From positions 1 to 64,000 of the forward strand of contig JBOHLS010000008.1 in assembly GCA_050729835.1 (NCBI GenBank): a stretch of 64,000 nucleotides of DNA, in the 5' to 3' direction. The position numbers and the translations under genes are program-made. Below the pieces are notes generated by a model, which ran no database searches, was not told the DNA's origin, and worked only from the letters and a program-made list of their open reading frames with translations. Position 1 is the first letter of the stretch, and every line of letters begins with the position of its first letter. Of this stretch, positions 54,048-62,971 are shown one piece after another. Source of the DNA: REEB95 sp050729835 (GTDB lineage: Bacteria; Pseudomonadota; Alphaproteobacteria; ATCC43930; CGMCC-115725).

Positions 54048-55070
54048 TCAGCGCCCTTTCTTCACCAGCGCCTCGGCGTCGCGCCAGATCGACGGGTCGG
54101 CCAGCTGGCCGTAGGTCGGCGGCGTCTTGCCTTCCTTGATGTTGCCCGACTTGGCCAGGATCTTGAGGTAGTTGTCGATCTGCTGGCGGTTCAAGCCGTC
54201 GTCGTTGACGGTCCAGACGCCGATCGCGAGATAGCCCTTCACCGCGGCGCTGGCGATTGCCGGATCGCGGCCGGTGACCGAGGACGCGATCTTGGTGACG
54301 CGTGCGTTGTTCTTGGGGTCCGCCATGAAGTGGCCGGCCGCAATCAAACCGGCAACGGCGCGCACGAAGCCGTCACGTTTCTGGGCGAGGCGGTCCTGCC
54401 GCACCGTCATCACGAGGTAATGCGTATCCGGGTTGGTCTTGGACAACGACTTGATGATGTAGACCTTCTTGTGGCCGCGCAACTCGATGTCGGGAATGTC
54501 GTCGGTGTGGACGACGCCGAAGGTCAGCTGGCCCGAGGCCATCGCCGACGCCGTGTTCGAGCCCATCGCCACCTGCTGCACCTGATCGAGGCTCATGTGG
54601 CAGCCGTTGGCGAGCATCGCCTTGAGCGCGAGCGAGCGGACGCCGCCCGGCGTGTCGATGCTTATCTGCTGGCCGACGAGGTCCTTACAGGTCGTGCGCT
54701 TGGCATCGGTCGAGCCGAGCGCCATGTCGGGATGCGGGAAGCCGTAGATCGCCTTGAGCGGGATGCCGGCGTTGGCGATCTGGAAGACGACGATGTTGGT
54801 GCCGGAGAACGAAGCATCGAGATCGCCAGCCACCACGGCGCGGGCGGCAGCGGTGCCGTTGTCGAACGGCCGCAATTCGACGTTGGCGCCGTATTTCTTG
54901 AAGAAGCCCTGATCCTGCGCGATGTAGGCGATGACCGAGCTGAAGATCGGCGGGATGCCCGGAATGCCGAGCACGATCTTGGGCGCGTCCGCCGCATGGG
55001 CGGCCGGCGCGGGCGGCCCCGCGAACGCCGCACAGGCCATCAGCGCGGCAACGATTGTCTTGCGAACCAT
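54048..55070 (-). CDS. ABC transporter substrate-binding protein (NMT1/SsuA type), copy 1
   Basis: A 340-residue binding protein with a signal peptide (cleavage near AHA|ADAP). IVLGIPGIPPIFSSVIAYIA, GFFKKYGANVELRPFDNG and SIDTPGGVRSLALKAML follow. It lies 21 bp downstream of the ATPase gene. It is a diverged copy of the protein at 51440, so the two probably bind related but not identical ligands. Confidence 0.87.
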   Translation of the reverse strand: MVRKTIVAALMACAAFAGPPAPAAHAADAPKIVLGIPGIPPIFSSVIAYIAQDQGFFKKYGANVELRPFDNGTAAARAVVAGDLDASFSGTNIVVFQIANAGIPLKAIYGFPHPDMALGSTDAKRTTCKDLVGQQISIDTPGGVRSLALKAMLANGCHMSLDQVQQVAMGSNTASAMASGQLTFGVVHTDDIPDIELRGHKKVYIIKSLSKTNPDTHYLVMTVRQDRLAQKRDGFVRAVAGLIAAGHFMADPKNNARVTKIASSVTGRDPAIASAAVKGYLAIGVWTVNDDGLNRQQIDNYLKILAKSGNIKEGKTPPTYGQLADPSIWRDAEALVKKGR

Positions 55071-55091
55071 GACTCCCTCCCCTGGTTTTTT

Positions 55092-55907
55092 CTAACGTTC
55101 GACGACGAATTCGGCTTTGCGCGCCTCGCTCATCAGCGTCGACCAGACGCGCTCGCGCAGTTCAGCAAATCGTGGCAGGCCGAGCGTCGCGCGCGAGCGC
55201 GGCCGCGGCAGATCGACGGCGATATCCTCGTGAATGTGCGACGGGCGACCCTTCAGGACGACGACGCGATCGCCCATCAAGACCGCCTCTTCGATGGAGT
55301 GCGTGACGAACAGCATGGTCGTCGGCTGGCGCTCCCAGATGCGCAGCAGCTCGAATTGCAGAATCTCGCGCGTCTGGGCGTCGACCGCGGCGAAGGGCTC
55401 GTCCATCAGCAGCACGCGCGGATCGACGGCCAGCGCGCGCGCCAGGCCGCAGCGCTGCTGCATGCCGCCCGACAGCTGATAGGGATAGGCCTTTTCGAAG
55501 CCCGACAAGCCGACGAGGCTGATGAATTGCGGCACGCGGCGCGCGATCTCGGCGGCCTCGACGCCGGCCATGCGCAGGCCATAGGCGACGTTGTCGTAGA
55601 CCGTCTTCCACGGGAACAGGCCGAAATGCTGGAACACCATGGCGATGCCGGGCAGCGGCTCGCGCACGATCTCGCCGTCGACCGAGACCTCGCCGTCGGC
55701 CGGAATGAGCCCATCGATGCAGCGCAGCAGCGTGGTCTTGCCGCAGCCCGACGGCCCCACCAGCGCGACGATCTCGCGCTCGCCGACCTCGAGATCGACG
55801 CCTTCGAACACGCTCAACGCGCCGTAGCGCTTCTGCAACCCGCGCACGACGATGCGGCCGCCGCGTGCCGCTTCCGGCGCCGCGCGCCGGATGCCCGACG
55901 CCGTCAT
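55092..55907 (-). CDS. ABC transporter ATPase (SsuB/TauB type)
   Basis: A 271-residue ATPase. Walker A LVGPSGCGKTTLLR, Q-loop MVFQHFGLFPW, signature LSGGMQQRCGLARAL, Walker B LLMDEPFAAVD and the switch His in FVTHSIEEA are present. ATG 55907 is chosen where family similarity begins; the frame is open further upstream. It is the first gene of the minus-strand operon that runs through to the M24 enzyme at 49039. Confidence 0.87.
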   Translation of the reverse strand: MTASGIRRAAPEAARGGRIVVRGLQKRYGALSVFEGVDLEVGEREIVALVGPSGCGKTTLLRCIDGLIPADGEVSVDGEIVREPLPGIAMVFQHFGLFPWKTVYDNVAYGLRMAGVEAAEIARRVPQFISLVGLSGFEKAYPYQLSGGMQQRCGLARALAVDPRVLLMDEPFAAVDAQTREILQFELLRIWERQPTTMLFVTHSIEEAVLMGDRVVVLKGRPSHIHEDIAVDLPRPRSRATLGLPRFAELRERVWSTLMSEARKAEFVVER

Positions 55908-56124
55908 GCTCGTTGCGCTCAGACAGTCCTCCCGCCGCACCGCGCCATGGGTGCGGCCATAGTGCGGCACGCCCGGTAGGCGATCAACACCCCTTTGCCG
56001 ACAAACCCTTACGCGAAGGCCGTGGGACGCGGCGAGGCGTCTTTTGTATCCCACGCCGGCGCGGCAACGCAGGCGGTTCTATCCGCGAACGGCATGCTCT
56101 AACGTCGGCGACGGGAGGAACCCG

Positions 56125-57273
56125 ATGAAACGCAGCACCGAACGCTTCCTGTGCACCCATACCGGCAGCCTGCCGCGGCCGGAGCGATTGATCCGCGACA
56201 TGTACGCCAAGGAGGAAGGCGTGCCGGTCGACCGCGCGCAGCTCGACGCGCATATCCGCGAGGCGGTCGGCGAGGTCGTGCGGAAACAGGCCGCCGCGGG
56301 CATCGACATCGTCGACGATGGCGAGATGTCGAAGCCGAGCTATGCCACCTATATCAAGGACCGGCTCGCCGGCTTCGGCGGCGAGAGCATTCCGGTGACG
56401 AGCTATAAGGATCTCGCCGACTTCCCCAGCCTGCACCGCAAGGTGTTCGGCGACCCCGGCCGCGCGCGCCGCAAGACTCCGGCCTGCAACGGACCGATCA
56501 CGGTGAAGGACGCCGAGGCGGCGCGCACCGACGTCGCCAACCTCAAGGCGGTGCTCAACGGCACGCGCCACGAGGCCGCGTTCATGAGCGCGGCCTCGCC
56601 CGGCGTGATCTCGCTGTTCTTCCACAACGGCCATTACCCGTCGCACGAGGCCTATCTGATGGCGATCGCCGAGGCGATGCGGCCGGAATACGAGACCGTG
56701 GCGAACGCCGGCATTATCCTCCAGCTCGATTGCCCCGACCTGGCGATGGGCCGCCACATCCAGTTCGGCGATCTTGACCTCAAGGAATTCCGCAAGATGG
56801 TGGCGTTGCACATCGAGGCGCTCAATCACGCGGTGCGCAATATTCCGGCGAAAAACCTGCGCATGCATCTGTGCTGGGGCAATTACGAAGGTCCGCACCA
56901 TTGCGATGTGCCGATCGGCGACATCGTCGACCTGGTGTTCAAGGCCAAGCCGGCGGCGATCTCGTTCGAGGCCGCCAATCCGCGCCACGCGCATGAATGG
57001 CGGGTGTTCGAGACGGTGAAGCTGCCCGCCGGCAAGCTGCTGATTCCTGGTGTGCTCGAATCGAAATCGAACTTCATCGAGCATCCCGAGCTCATCGCCC
57101 AGCGCATCGGGCGCTATGCCAAGCTGGTCGGGCGCGAGAACGTGATTGCCGGCAGCGATTGCGGCTACGGCACCTGGGTTGGCCAGGCCGCGGTCGATCC
57201 GCAGGTGGTGTGGGCCAAGCTCGCGGCGATGGCCGAGGGCTGCCGCATCGCCACGCGCGAATTCTGGCGCTAG
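56125..57273 (+). CDS. MetE C-terminal-like methyltransferase (cobalamin-independent methionine synthase family)
   Basis: A 382-residue TIM-barrel enzyme of the UROD/MetE superfamily. FLCTHTGSLPRP opens it. MHLCWGNYEGPHHCDVP has the His and Cys that bind Zn in this family, and NVIAGSDCGYGTW gives a further Cys. Without the N-terminal MetE domain it may transfer methyl groups to, or cleave, a small thiol substrate (as in epoxyalkane:CoM transferase) rather than make methionine. GGGAGGA precedes ATG 56125. Its stop forms a CTAG shared with the convergent DgkA-like gene. Confidence 0.82.
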   Translation: MKRSTERFLCTHTGSLPRPERLIRDMYAKEEGVPVDRAQLDAHIREAVGEVVRKQAAAGIDIVDDGEMSKPSYATYIKDRLAGFGGESIPVTSYKDLADFPSLHRKVFGDPGRARRKTPACNGPITVKDAEAARTDVANLKAVLNGTRHEAAFMSAASPGVISLFFHNGHYPSHEAYLMAIAEAMRPEYETVANAGIILQLDCPDLAMGRHIQFGDLDLKEFRKMVALHIEALNHAVRNIPAKNLRMHLCWGNYEGPHHCDVPIGDIVDLVFKAKPAAISFEAANPRHAHEWRVFETVKLPAGKLLIPGVLESKSNFIEHPELIAQRIGRYAKLVGRENVIAGSDCGYGTWVGQAAVDPQVVWAKLAAMAEGCRIATREFWR

Positions 57274-57443
57274 CGCAGCACCGTCGCCAGCAGCAGCGTG
57301 AGCACGACCAGCGCCGCCGTCGCGACCGCGAGCTCGAGCCGAAGGCCGCCCTCGCGATGGAGGCCGGCAGGGATGCCGTTGATCGCGTAGCCCGACCGCC
57401 GCCACAGCGACCGGTTCTTGAAGTCGTCGCCGGTGCTTTCCAT
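57270..57443 (-). CDS. 57-residue DgkA-like membrane peptide (truncated)
   Basis: RRSGYAINGIPAGLHREGGL, RLELAV and VLTLLLATVLR match the N-terminal part of diacylglycerol/undecaprenol kinase DgkA, including the E-x3-R-x-E pattern. The protein ends just before the catalytic region (EILNSAIE in DgkA), so it is a truncated or decayed copy, or a small membrane protein of its own. GGGGAAAGAG precedes ATG 57443. It follows the nitronate monooxygenase gene by 10 bp. Its TAG and that of the convergent gene share CTAG. Confidence 0.6.
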   Translation of the reverse strand: MESTGDDFKNRSLWRRSGYAINGIPAGLHREGGLRLELAVATAALVVLTLLLATVLR

Positions 57444-57453
57444 CTCTTTCCCC

Positions 57454-58428
57454 TCACGCCAGGTGGCGCGCCGCGGCGCGCAGCGCCCGTTCCGCCTCTT
57501 CCGCCAGCCGCGCGACGATCGTTGCCGCCGGCGGCGCGTCGCCGATCAAATCCACCGCCTCGCCGGCGAAGATGACGGCGGTGGCGAAATCGCTGGCCTC
57601 GGCCGCCGCCTTGTAGCGTTTCATCTCGTCCAGTTGGGCGGCGGCGAGCTCCGTCTCGCGGCCGTGCCAGCGCGAAGTGAACGCGTTGGTCAGCGCGCGG
57701 CCGGTGTAGGGCTTCGGCCAGTCGAGGCCGCGCGCGATGTCGAAGATGGTCGTGCGCAGCGTGGTTTCGCCGGAGGCGGCGACCACGCGCGCCTTGGCCA
57801 GGTCGTGGGCGAGCGATTCGACGCTGGCGTAAAAGCGCGTGCCGACGAGCACGCCTTCGGCGCCGAGCGCCAGCGCGGCGGCGAGACCGCGCCCGTCGGC
57901 GATGCCGCCGGCCGCCACGACCATCGCCTCGGGCGCGCGGCGCGCCACCAGATCGACCAGCGCCGGCACCAGCGGCAAGGTCGCACGCGCGCCGCCGTGG
58001 CCGCCGGCCTCGGTGCCTTGCGCGACGACGATCTCGGCTCCGGCATCGAGCGCCTGCAGCGCCTGGTCGCGGTTCTGGACCTGGCAGATGAGAACGCTGC
58101 CGGCCGCGCGGATGCGCGCCGCGAACGGCAGCGGATCGCCGAAGGACAGCATCACCGCCGTCGGCGCATGCGCCAGAACGTGCTCGAGCAACGCCGGATT
58201 CTTCGCCAGCGACCAGGTGATGAAGCCGCAGCCCACCCGCCGGTTGCCGGCGGCGGCGAACTCGCGGTCGAGCCAGGCGGCATCGCCATAGCCGCCGCCG
58301 ATGAGGCCGAGCCCGCCGGCCTCGCTGACCGCCGCGGCGAGACGCCCGCCGGCGACCCCGCCCATCGGCGCCAGCAGGATCGGATGCGCGATGCCGAGCT
58401 TTTCGGTGAGGCGCGTTCGCAGTGTCAT
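57454..58428 (-). CDS. Nitronate monooxygenase (2-nitropropane dioxygenase family)
   Basis: A 324-residue FMN TIM-barrel enzyme. HPILLAPMGGVAGGRLAAAV opens it; EIVVAQGTEAGGHGG carries the catalytic His, and VVAAGGIADGRG and GAEGVLVGTRF bind FMN phosphate. It oxidises alkyl nitronates, detoxifying propionate-3-nitronate in some bacteria. GGAG 8-10 nt before ATG 58428 fixes the start. It is divergent from the fused permease. Confidence 0.87.
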   Translation of the reverse strand: MTLRTRLTEKLGIAHPILLAPMGGVAGGRLAAAVSEAGGLGLIGGGYGDAAWLDREFAAAGNRRVGCGFITWSLAKNPALLEHVLAHAPTAVMLSFGDPLPFAARIRAAGSVLICQVQNRDQALQALDAGAEIVVAQGTEAGGHGGARATLPLVPALVDLVARRAPEAMVVAAGGIADGRGLAAALALGAEGVLVGTRFYASVESLAHDLAKARVVAASGETTLRTTIFDIARGLDWPKPYTGRALTNAFTSRWHGRETELAAAQLDEMKRYKAAAEASDFATAVIFAGEAVDLIGDAPPAATIVARLAEEAERALRAAARHLA

Positions 58429-58538
58429 GATTCTGTCTCCATTGCCGCACAAGCGGGCGCGCGGCGCTTTCATCCCACCCCGAGTTTGCGCTAAAGACGG
58501 GGCGCCAATCCAGGACGGCGCGAACGGGGCGAAGGATC

Positions 58539-60275
58539 ATGGCGGAGCGTTGGGGACTGCCGATCGTCGCGTGGCCATCGCGTCTGCGCCCGAGCCTATG
58601 GGACGGCATCGCGTTGCCGCTGGTGATCGGCGCCATCATCCTGCTCGCCTGGGCGAGTCATCAGATGAGCCAGCCGTTCCATCCCGGCGAGGCGCTGCCG
58701 ATCTCGCTCGATCCACGTCATCTGCCGGCCTATGCGCTGCGCACGGTAATGCGCATGGCCTTGGCGTTGTTGGCGTCGCTGGTTTTCAGCATCGTCTATG
58801 CGGCGATCGCGGCCAAGAGCAAGCGGGCCGAGAAGTTGCTGATCCCGATCCTCGACATCCTGCAATCGGTGCCGATCCTGGGCTTCCTGTCGATCACCGT
58901 GACCGGGTTCATCGCGCTCTTCCCCGGCAGCCTGCTGGGCTACGAATGCGCCGCGATCTTCGCCATCTTCACGTCGCAGGCCTGGAACATGACGTTCAGC
59001 CTGTATCAGTCATTCATCGGCGTGCCGCACGATCTGCGCGAGGCGGCGCGGATGTATCACCTGTCGCCGTGGAACAGCTTCTGGCAGCTCGAAATGCCGT
59101 TCGCGCTGCCGCAGCTCGTCTGGAACATGATGATGTCGGTGTCGGGCGGCTGGTTCTTCGTCGTCGCATCCGAGGCGATCAGCGTCAACGGCACCAACGT
59201 GCTGCTGCCCGGCATCGGCTCGTACATCTCGGTGGCGATCAACCAGCGCGACCTGCACGCCGTCGGCTACGCCATCTTCGCCATGCTAGTGCTGATCCTG
59301 ATTTACGACCAGCTGCTGTTCCGACCGCTACTGGCCTGGGTGCAGCGCTTCAAGGTCGAGACCATCGGCGGCGACGAGATCGAGCCGCCCTGGTTCCTGG
59401 TGATGATGCAGCGCGCCCGCATCTTCCACGGCGTCGCATGGCTGCTGGCCCTGATGGCTCTCGCCTCGAGCCGGGTGGCGCAGCGGCTGCCGTCGATGCC
59501 GAGCGTTGCCCGGCGCAGCCGGCGTTTCGGCCGCGCGCTCGACGCCGCCTGGATCGTCATCCTGTTGGGCGGCGCGGTCGTGGCGTTGATCACGATCGCG
59601 CATTTCGTCCACGCCGAGGTCGGCTGGGCCGAAGTCGGCCACGTCTTCCTGCTCGGCGCCATCACGCTGCTGCGCGTCGTCGTGCTGATCGCGCTGGCGG
59701 CGCTGGTGTGGGTGCCGATCGGCGTCTGGATCGGGCTCAGGCCGCGGCTCGCGCGCCGCATCCAGCCGGTGATTCAGTTCCTCGCCGCGTTCCCGGCCAA
59801 TCTGTTCTTCCCGATCGTGGTGTCGCTGATCGTCGTCTATCGGCTGACGCCCGAGATCTGGCTATCGCCACTGATGATCCTCGGCACGCAATGGTACATT
59901 CTGTTCAACGTCATCGCCGGCACGCTGGCGCTGCCCAACGACTATCTGCTGGTCGCCAGCAATCTCGGGGTCAGGAACTGGCTGTGGTGGCGGCGGCTGA
60001 TCCTGCCCGGCATCTTTCCCGCCTTCGTCACCGGCGCCGTCACCGCCTCGGGCGGCTCGTGGAACGCCAGCATCGTTTCCGAGATCGCGCGCTGGGGCGA
60101 TACGACCTTGCGGGCGACCGGGATCGGCGCTTATATCGCCACCGAAACCGAGAAGGGCGACTTCCCGCGCATCGCCCTCGGCATCACGGTGCTTTGCCTG
60201 TACGTGCTGGTGTTCAACCGCCTGGTATGGCGGCGCCTGTATCAGCTGGCCGAAGAACGTCTGCGGCTCGATTGA
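58539..60275 (+). CDS. Fused double-permease ABC transporter protein
   Basis: A 578-residue protein with two permease modules. The first (about residues 60-260) has the EAA-type loop EAARMYHLSPWNSFWQLEMP; the second (about 365-560) has VASNLGVRNWLWWRRLILPG. About 12 membrane segments in all. Together with the ATPase 15 bp downstream it makes an importer of the nitrate/sulfonate/taurine type in which both channel halves are one chain. No binding protein is encoded beside it. Confidence 0.87.
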   Translation: MAERWGLPIVAWPSRLRPSLWDGIALPLVIGAIILLAWASHQMSQPFHPGEALPISLDPRHLPAYALRTVMRMALALLASLVFSIVYAAIAAKSKRAEKLLIPILDILQSVPILGFLSITVTGFIALFPGSLLGYECAAIFAIFTSQAWNMTFSLYQSFIGVPHDLREAARMYHLSPWNSFWQLEMPFALPQLVWNMMMSVSGGWFFVVASEAISVNGTNVLLPGIGSYISVAINQRDLHAVGYAIFAMLVLILIYDQLLFRPLLAWVQRFKVETIGGDEIEPPWFLVMMQRARIFHGVAWLLALMALASSRVAQRLPSMPSVARRSRRFGRALDAAWIVILLGGAVVALITIAHFVHAEVGWAEVGHVFLLGAITLLRVVVLIALAALVWVPIGVWIGLRPRLARRIQPVIQFLAAFPANLFFPIVVSLIVVYRLTPEIWLSPLMILGTQWYILFNVIAGTLALPNDYLLVASNLGVRNWLWWRRLILPGIFPAFVTGAVTASGGSWNASIVSEIARWGDTTLRATGIGAYIATETEKGDFPRIALGITVLCLYVLVFNRLVWRRLYQLAEERLRLD

Positions 60276-60290
60276 CGAAGGATCCATAAC

Positions 60291-61607
60291 ATGCCCGCCG
60301 AGACCACCTTCGCCGCGGATGTCGGCACCGGCCTCGTCGCCGCGCACCATGTGTGCAAGACCTATGCGACCGGCGGGGCCGCCGGCCGGCTGGTGCTCGA
60401 CCACGTCGACTTCACCCTCAAAGAAGGCGAGATCGTCGCCATTCTGGGCAAGTCGGGCTCGGGCAAGTCGACCTTCCTGCGCGTCCTTGCCGGCCTGACC
60501 GAGCCGTCGGAGGGCTTCGCCAGCTATCGCGGTCGCCGGATCAACGATCCGGTCAACGGCATCGCCATGGTGTTCCAGAGTTTCGCGCTGTTCCCGTGGC
60601 TGACGGTGCTGGGCAACGTCGTGCTCGGCCTCGAGGCCCAGGGCGTGCCGCTCGACGAGCGCCACCGCCGCGCCATCGCCGCCATCGACCTGATCGGGCT
60701 CGACGGCTTCGAATCGGCCTACCCCAAGGAGCTGTCGGGCGGCATGCGCCAGCGCGTTGGCTTCGCCCGCGCCCTGGTGGTCAACCCGGACGTGCTGCTG
60801 CTCGACGAGCCGTTCTCGCAGCTCGACGTGCTTACGGCGGAGACGCTGCGCGGCGACGTCGAGGATTTGTGGCGCGACCGCCGCATCCCGACCAAGGGTA
60901 TCATCCTGGTCTCGCACAATATCGAGGACGCGGTGTTCCTGGCCGACCGCATCATCGTCTTCGGCAGCGATCCCGGCTGCATCCGCGCCGACATTCCGGT
61001 GCCGCTGCCGCGGCCGCGCGACCAGGCCAATCCGATCTTCCGCAGCCTGGTCGATCAGGTCTATGCCCTGCTCACGACCGTGCCGGGCGCCGAAGCCAAG
61101 CGCCGGGCCGAGCCGATCGGCCTCGGCTATCGCGTGCCCGACGCCTCGATCCAGCAGCTCACTGGCCTGCTCGAGGCGCTGTCGCAACCGCCCTACGAGG
61201 GCCGCGCCGACCTGCCCAAGCTCGCCGAGAGCGAACATCTGTCGACCGACGATTTGATGGTGATGGTGGAGACGCTGCAGCTGCTTGGCTTCGCCCAGGT
61301 CGGCGGCGGCGACATCGAGGTTCTGCCGGCCGGCCGCACCTTCGCCGCGGCCGACCTCCAGCACCGCAAGCAAATCTTCAACGACCAGATGCGGCGCGCC
61401 GTGCCGCTGGCCGCGCATATCAGGCGTATCCTCGACGAAAGACCGGGGCACAGCGCGCCCGAAGGCCGCTTCCTCGCCGAGCTCGAGGATTATCTCTCCG
61501 AGGAAGAGGCGCGCCGGGTCTTCGAGACGGTGATCAACTGGGGCCGTTACGCCGAGCTTTTCGCCTACGACATCGACAGCGGCGTCTTGAGCCTCGAGAA
61601 TCCGTAG
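60291..61607 (+). CDS. ABC transporter ATPase with C-terminal AAA-associated domain
   Basis: A 438-residue ATPase. The nucleotide-binding domain is at residues 14-255 (Walker A ILGKSGSGKSTFLR, signature LSGGMRQRVGFARAL, Walker B LLLDEPFSQLD, switch His in LVSHNIED). Residues 265-435 form an extra domain of the type annotated AAA-associated C-terminal (PF09821 style), seen on ATPases of fused-permease transporters. The extra domain is likely regulatory. It pairs with the permease at 58539. Confidence 0.88.
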   Translation: MPAETTFAADVGTGLVAAHHVCKTYATGGAAGRLVLDHVDFTLKEGEIVAILGKSGSGKSTFLRVLAGLTEPSEGFASYRGRRINDPVNGIAMVFQSFALFPWLTVLGNVVLGLEAQGVPLDERHRRAIAAIDLIGLDGFESAYPKELSGGMRQRVGFARALVVNPDVLLLDEPFSQLDVLTAETLRGDVEDLWRDRRIPTKGIILVSHNIEDAVFLADRIIVFGSDPGCIRADIPVPLPRPRDQANPIFRSLVDQVYALLTTVPGAEAKRRAEPIGLGYRVPDASIQQLTGLLEALSQPPYEGRADLPKLAESEHLSTDDLMVMVETLQLLGFAQVGGGDIEVLPAGRTFAAADLQHRKQIFNDQMRRAVPLAAHIRRILDERPGHSAPEGRFLAELEDYLSEEEARRVFETVINWGRYAELFAYDIDSGVLSLENP

Positions 61608-61644
61608 GGCGAGCCGCTGAAAAGTGCCTCCGCTCATCATCGCG

Positions 61645-61735
61645 AACTGCGAATCGGCGTGGCGATCCAGGCTGAGGGCCCCTGGATTGCTTCGTCGGCC
61701 TTCGGCCTCCTCGCAACGACGGAACGAGTAATTTT
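61645..61735. repeat. Dispersed palindromic repeat (REP-like)
   Basis: CTGGATTGCTTCGTCGGCC followed by TTCGGCCTCCTCGCAACGACG is typical of high-copy intergenic palindromes of alphaproteobacteria. CGATCCAGG and CCTGGATTG also form an inverted pair around 61660-61690. It lies between the ATPase stop and the MFS start, and may act as a transcript-stabilising or terminating hairpin. Copy number needs the genome. Confidence 0.6.
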
Positions 61736-61774
61736 CTACGTTTCGCCAACCATTCGGAGCCGCAGAATTCGCCG

Positions 61775-62965
61775 ATGATCCGCTCCGATTCGCGCGCGCT
61801 GGTCGTGCTCTTGGGCGCGATGACGGCGCTCACCGCACTCGCCATCGACATGAGCCTGCCGGCGCTGCCGGCGCTCAGCACTGAGTTCGCTGCGTCGCCC
61901 GAGCGCGTGCAGCTGACCCTGAGCCTGTTCATCATCGGCTATGCCGTCGGACAGATATTCCACGGGCCCCTGTCCGACCGCTTCGGCCGCAAGCCGATTT
62001 TGATCGCGGGATTGGTGATCTATGTTGGCGCCGCCATCGTCTGCGCCCTAAGCCGGAGCATCGGCATCCTGATCGCGGCGCGACTGGTGATGGGCTTCGG
62101 CGGCTGCGTCGGGCCGGTGCTCGCCCGCGCCGTTGTGCGCGACTATTTCAGCGGTTCGCATGCGGCGCAGATGTTCTCATCGCTGACCGCGGTATTCGCG
62201 CTGGCACCGCTGGTGGCGCCGACGGTTGGCGGCTGGCTGCTGGTGCATTTCAGCTGGCGCGCGATTTTCGTGGTGCTGGCGCTGTTCGCCGGCACGCTGT
62301 TCGTGGCGATCGCGTTCGGCTTCGCGGAATCGCTCAAGGCGCCCGATCCCGACGCGCTGCGGCTCGGCCGCCTTGTTCGCAATTACCAGACCTTCCTGGC
62401 GAGCCGCATCTGTCTCGGCTACGCGCTGCTCAACGGCCTGTGCTGGGCCGGCATCTTCGCCTTCCTGTCGGGCTCGCCGTTCGTGTTCATCTCGATCTAC
62501 GGTGTGGCGCCCCAACATTACGGCTACTATTTCGCGCTGGCGGCCGTCGCGCTGGTGATCGGCGCGCTGTCGAACAAGCGGCTGCTGCGCCGGCATACGC
62601 ACGGGCGCGTGCTGATGCTAGGTCTTATGGCCGCGGTCGTTGGCGGCGTGGTTGTGCTGGCGGCATGCGTCACACGCTGGGGCGGCGCCGGCGGCGTGAT
62701 GGCCGGCTTCATGCTCTATATCTGGGGCCAGGCGGTGGTGGCACCCAACGCCATGGCGGCGGCGCTGGAGTCGGTGCCGCACATGGCCGGCACCGCCGCC
62801 GCGCTGATGGGCGTGATCCAGATGGCCAGCGGCGCGTTTGCCGGCTACGCCGTCAACGCGTTCTACGACGACACGCCGGTGCCGATGGGCGGCGTGATCC
62901 TGGCGATGGCGCTGGCGACGGTGGGAATTTACTTCGCGTTGCTGCGCCGGCCGACACCGGTCTGA
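61775..62965 (+). CDS. Bcr/CflA-family MFS drug efflux transporter
   Basis: A 396-residue 12-helix MFS protein. AIDMSLPALPALSTEF after helix 1, GYAVGQIFHGPLSDRFGRKP (the MFS loop 2-3 motif) and MGFGGCVGPVLARAVVRDYF (helix 5 antiporter motif) are typical of the Bcr/CflA group. It probably exports drugs or small metabolites by proton antiport. It converges on lysS, 6 bp away. Confidence 0.88.
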   Translation: MIRSDSRALVVLLGAMTALTALAIDMSLPALPALSTEFAASPERVQLTLSLFIIGYAVGQIFHGPLSDRFGRKPILIAGLVIYVGAAIVCALSRSIGILIAARLVMGFGGCVGPVLARAVVRDYFSGSHAAQMFSSLTAVFALAPLVAPTVGGWLLVHFSWRAIFVVLALFAGTLFVAIAFGFAESLKAPDPDALRLGRLVRNYQTFLASRICLGYALLNGLCWAGIFAFLSGSPFVFISIYGVAPQHYGYYFALAAVALVIGALSNKRLLRRHTHGRVLMLGLMAAVVGGVVVLAACVTRWGGAGGVMAGFMLYIWGQAVVAPNAMAAALESVPHMAGTAAALMGVIQMASGAFAGYAVNAFYDDTPVPMGGVILAMALATVGIYFALLRRPTPV

Positions 62966-62971
62966 GCAGCG

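Noticed and set aside
59862..61640. 592-codon minus-strand frame opposite the ABC genes
   Set aside because: Shadow of the fused permease and ATPase, which carry full motifs on the plus strand.
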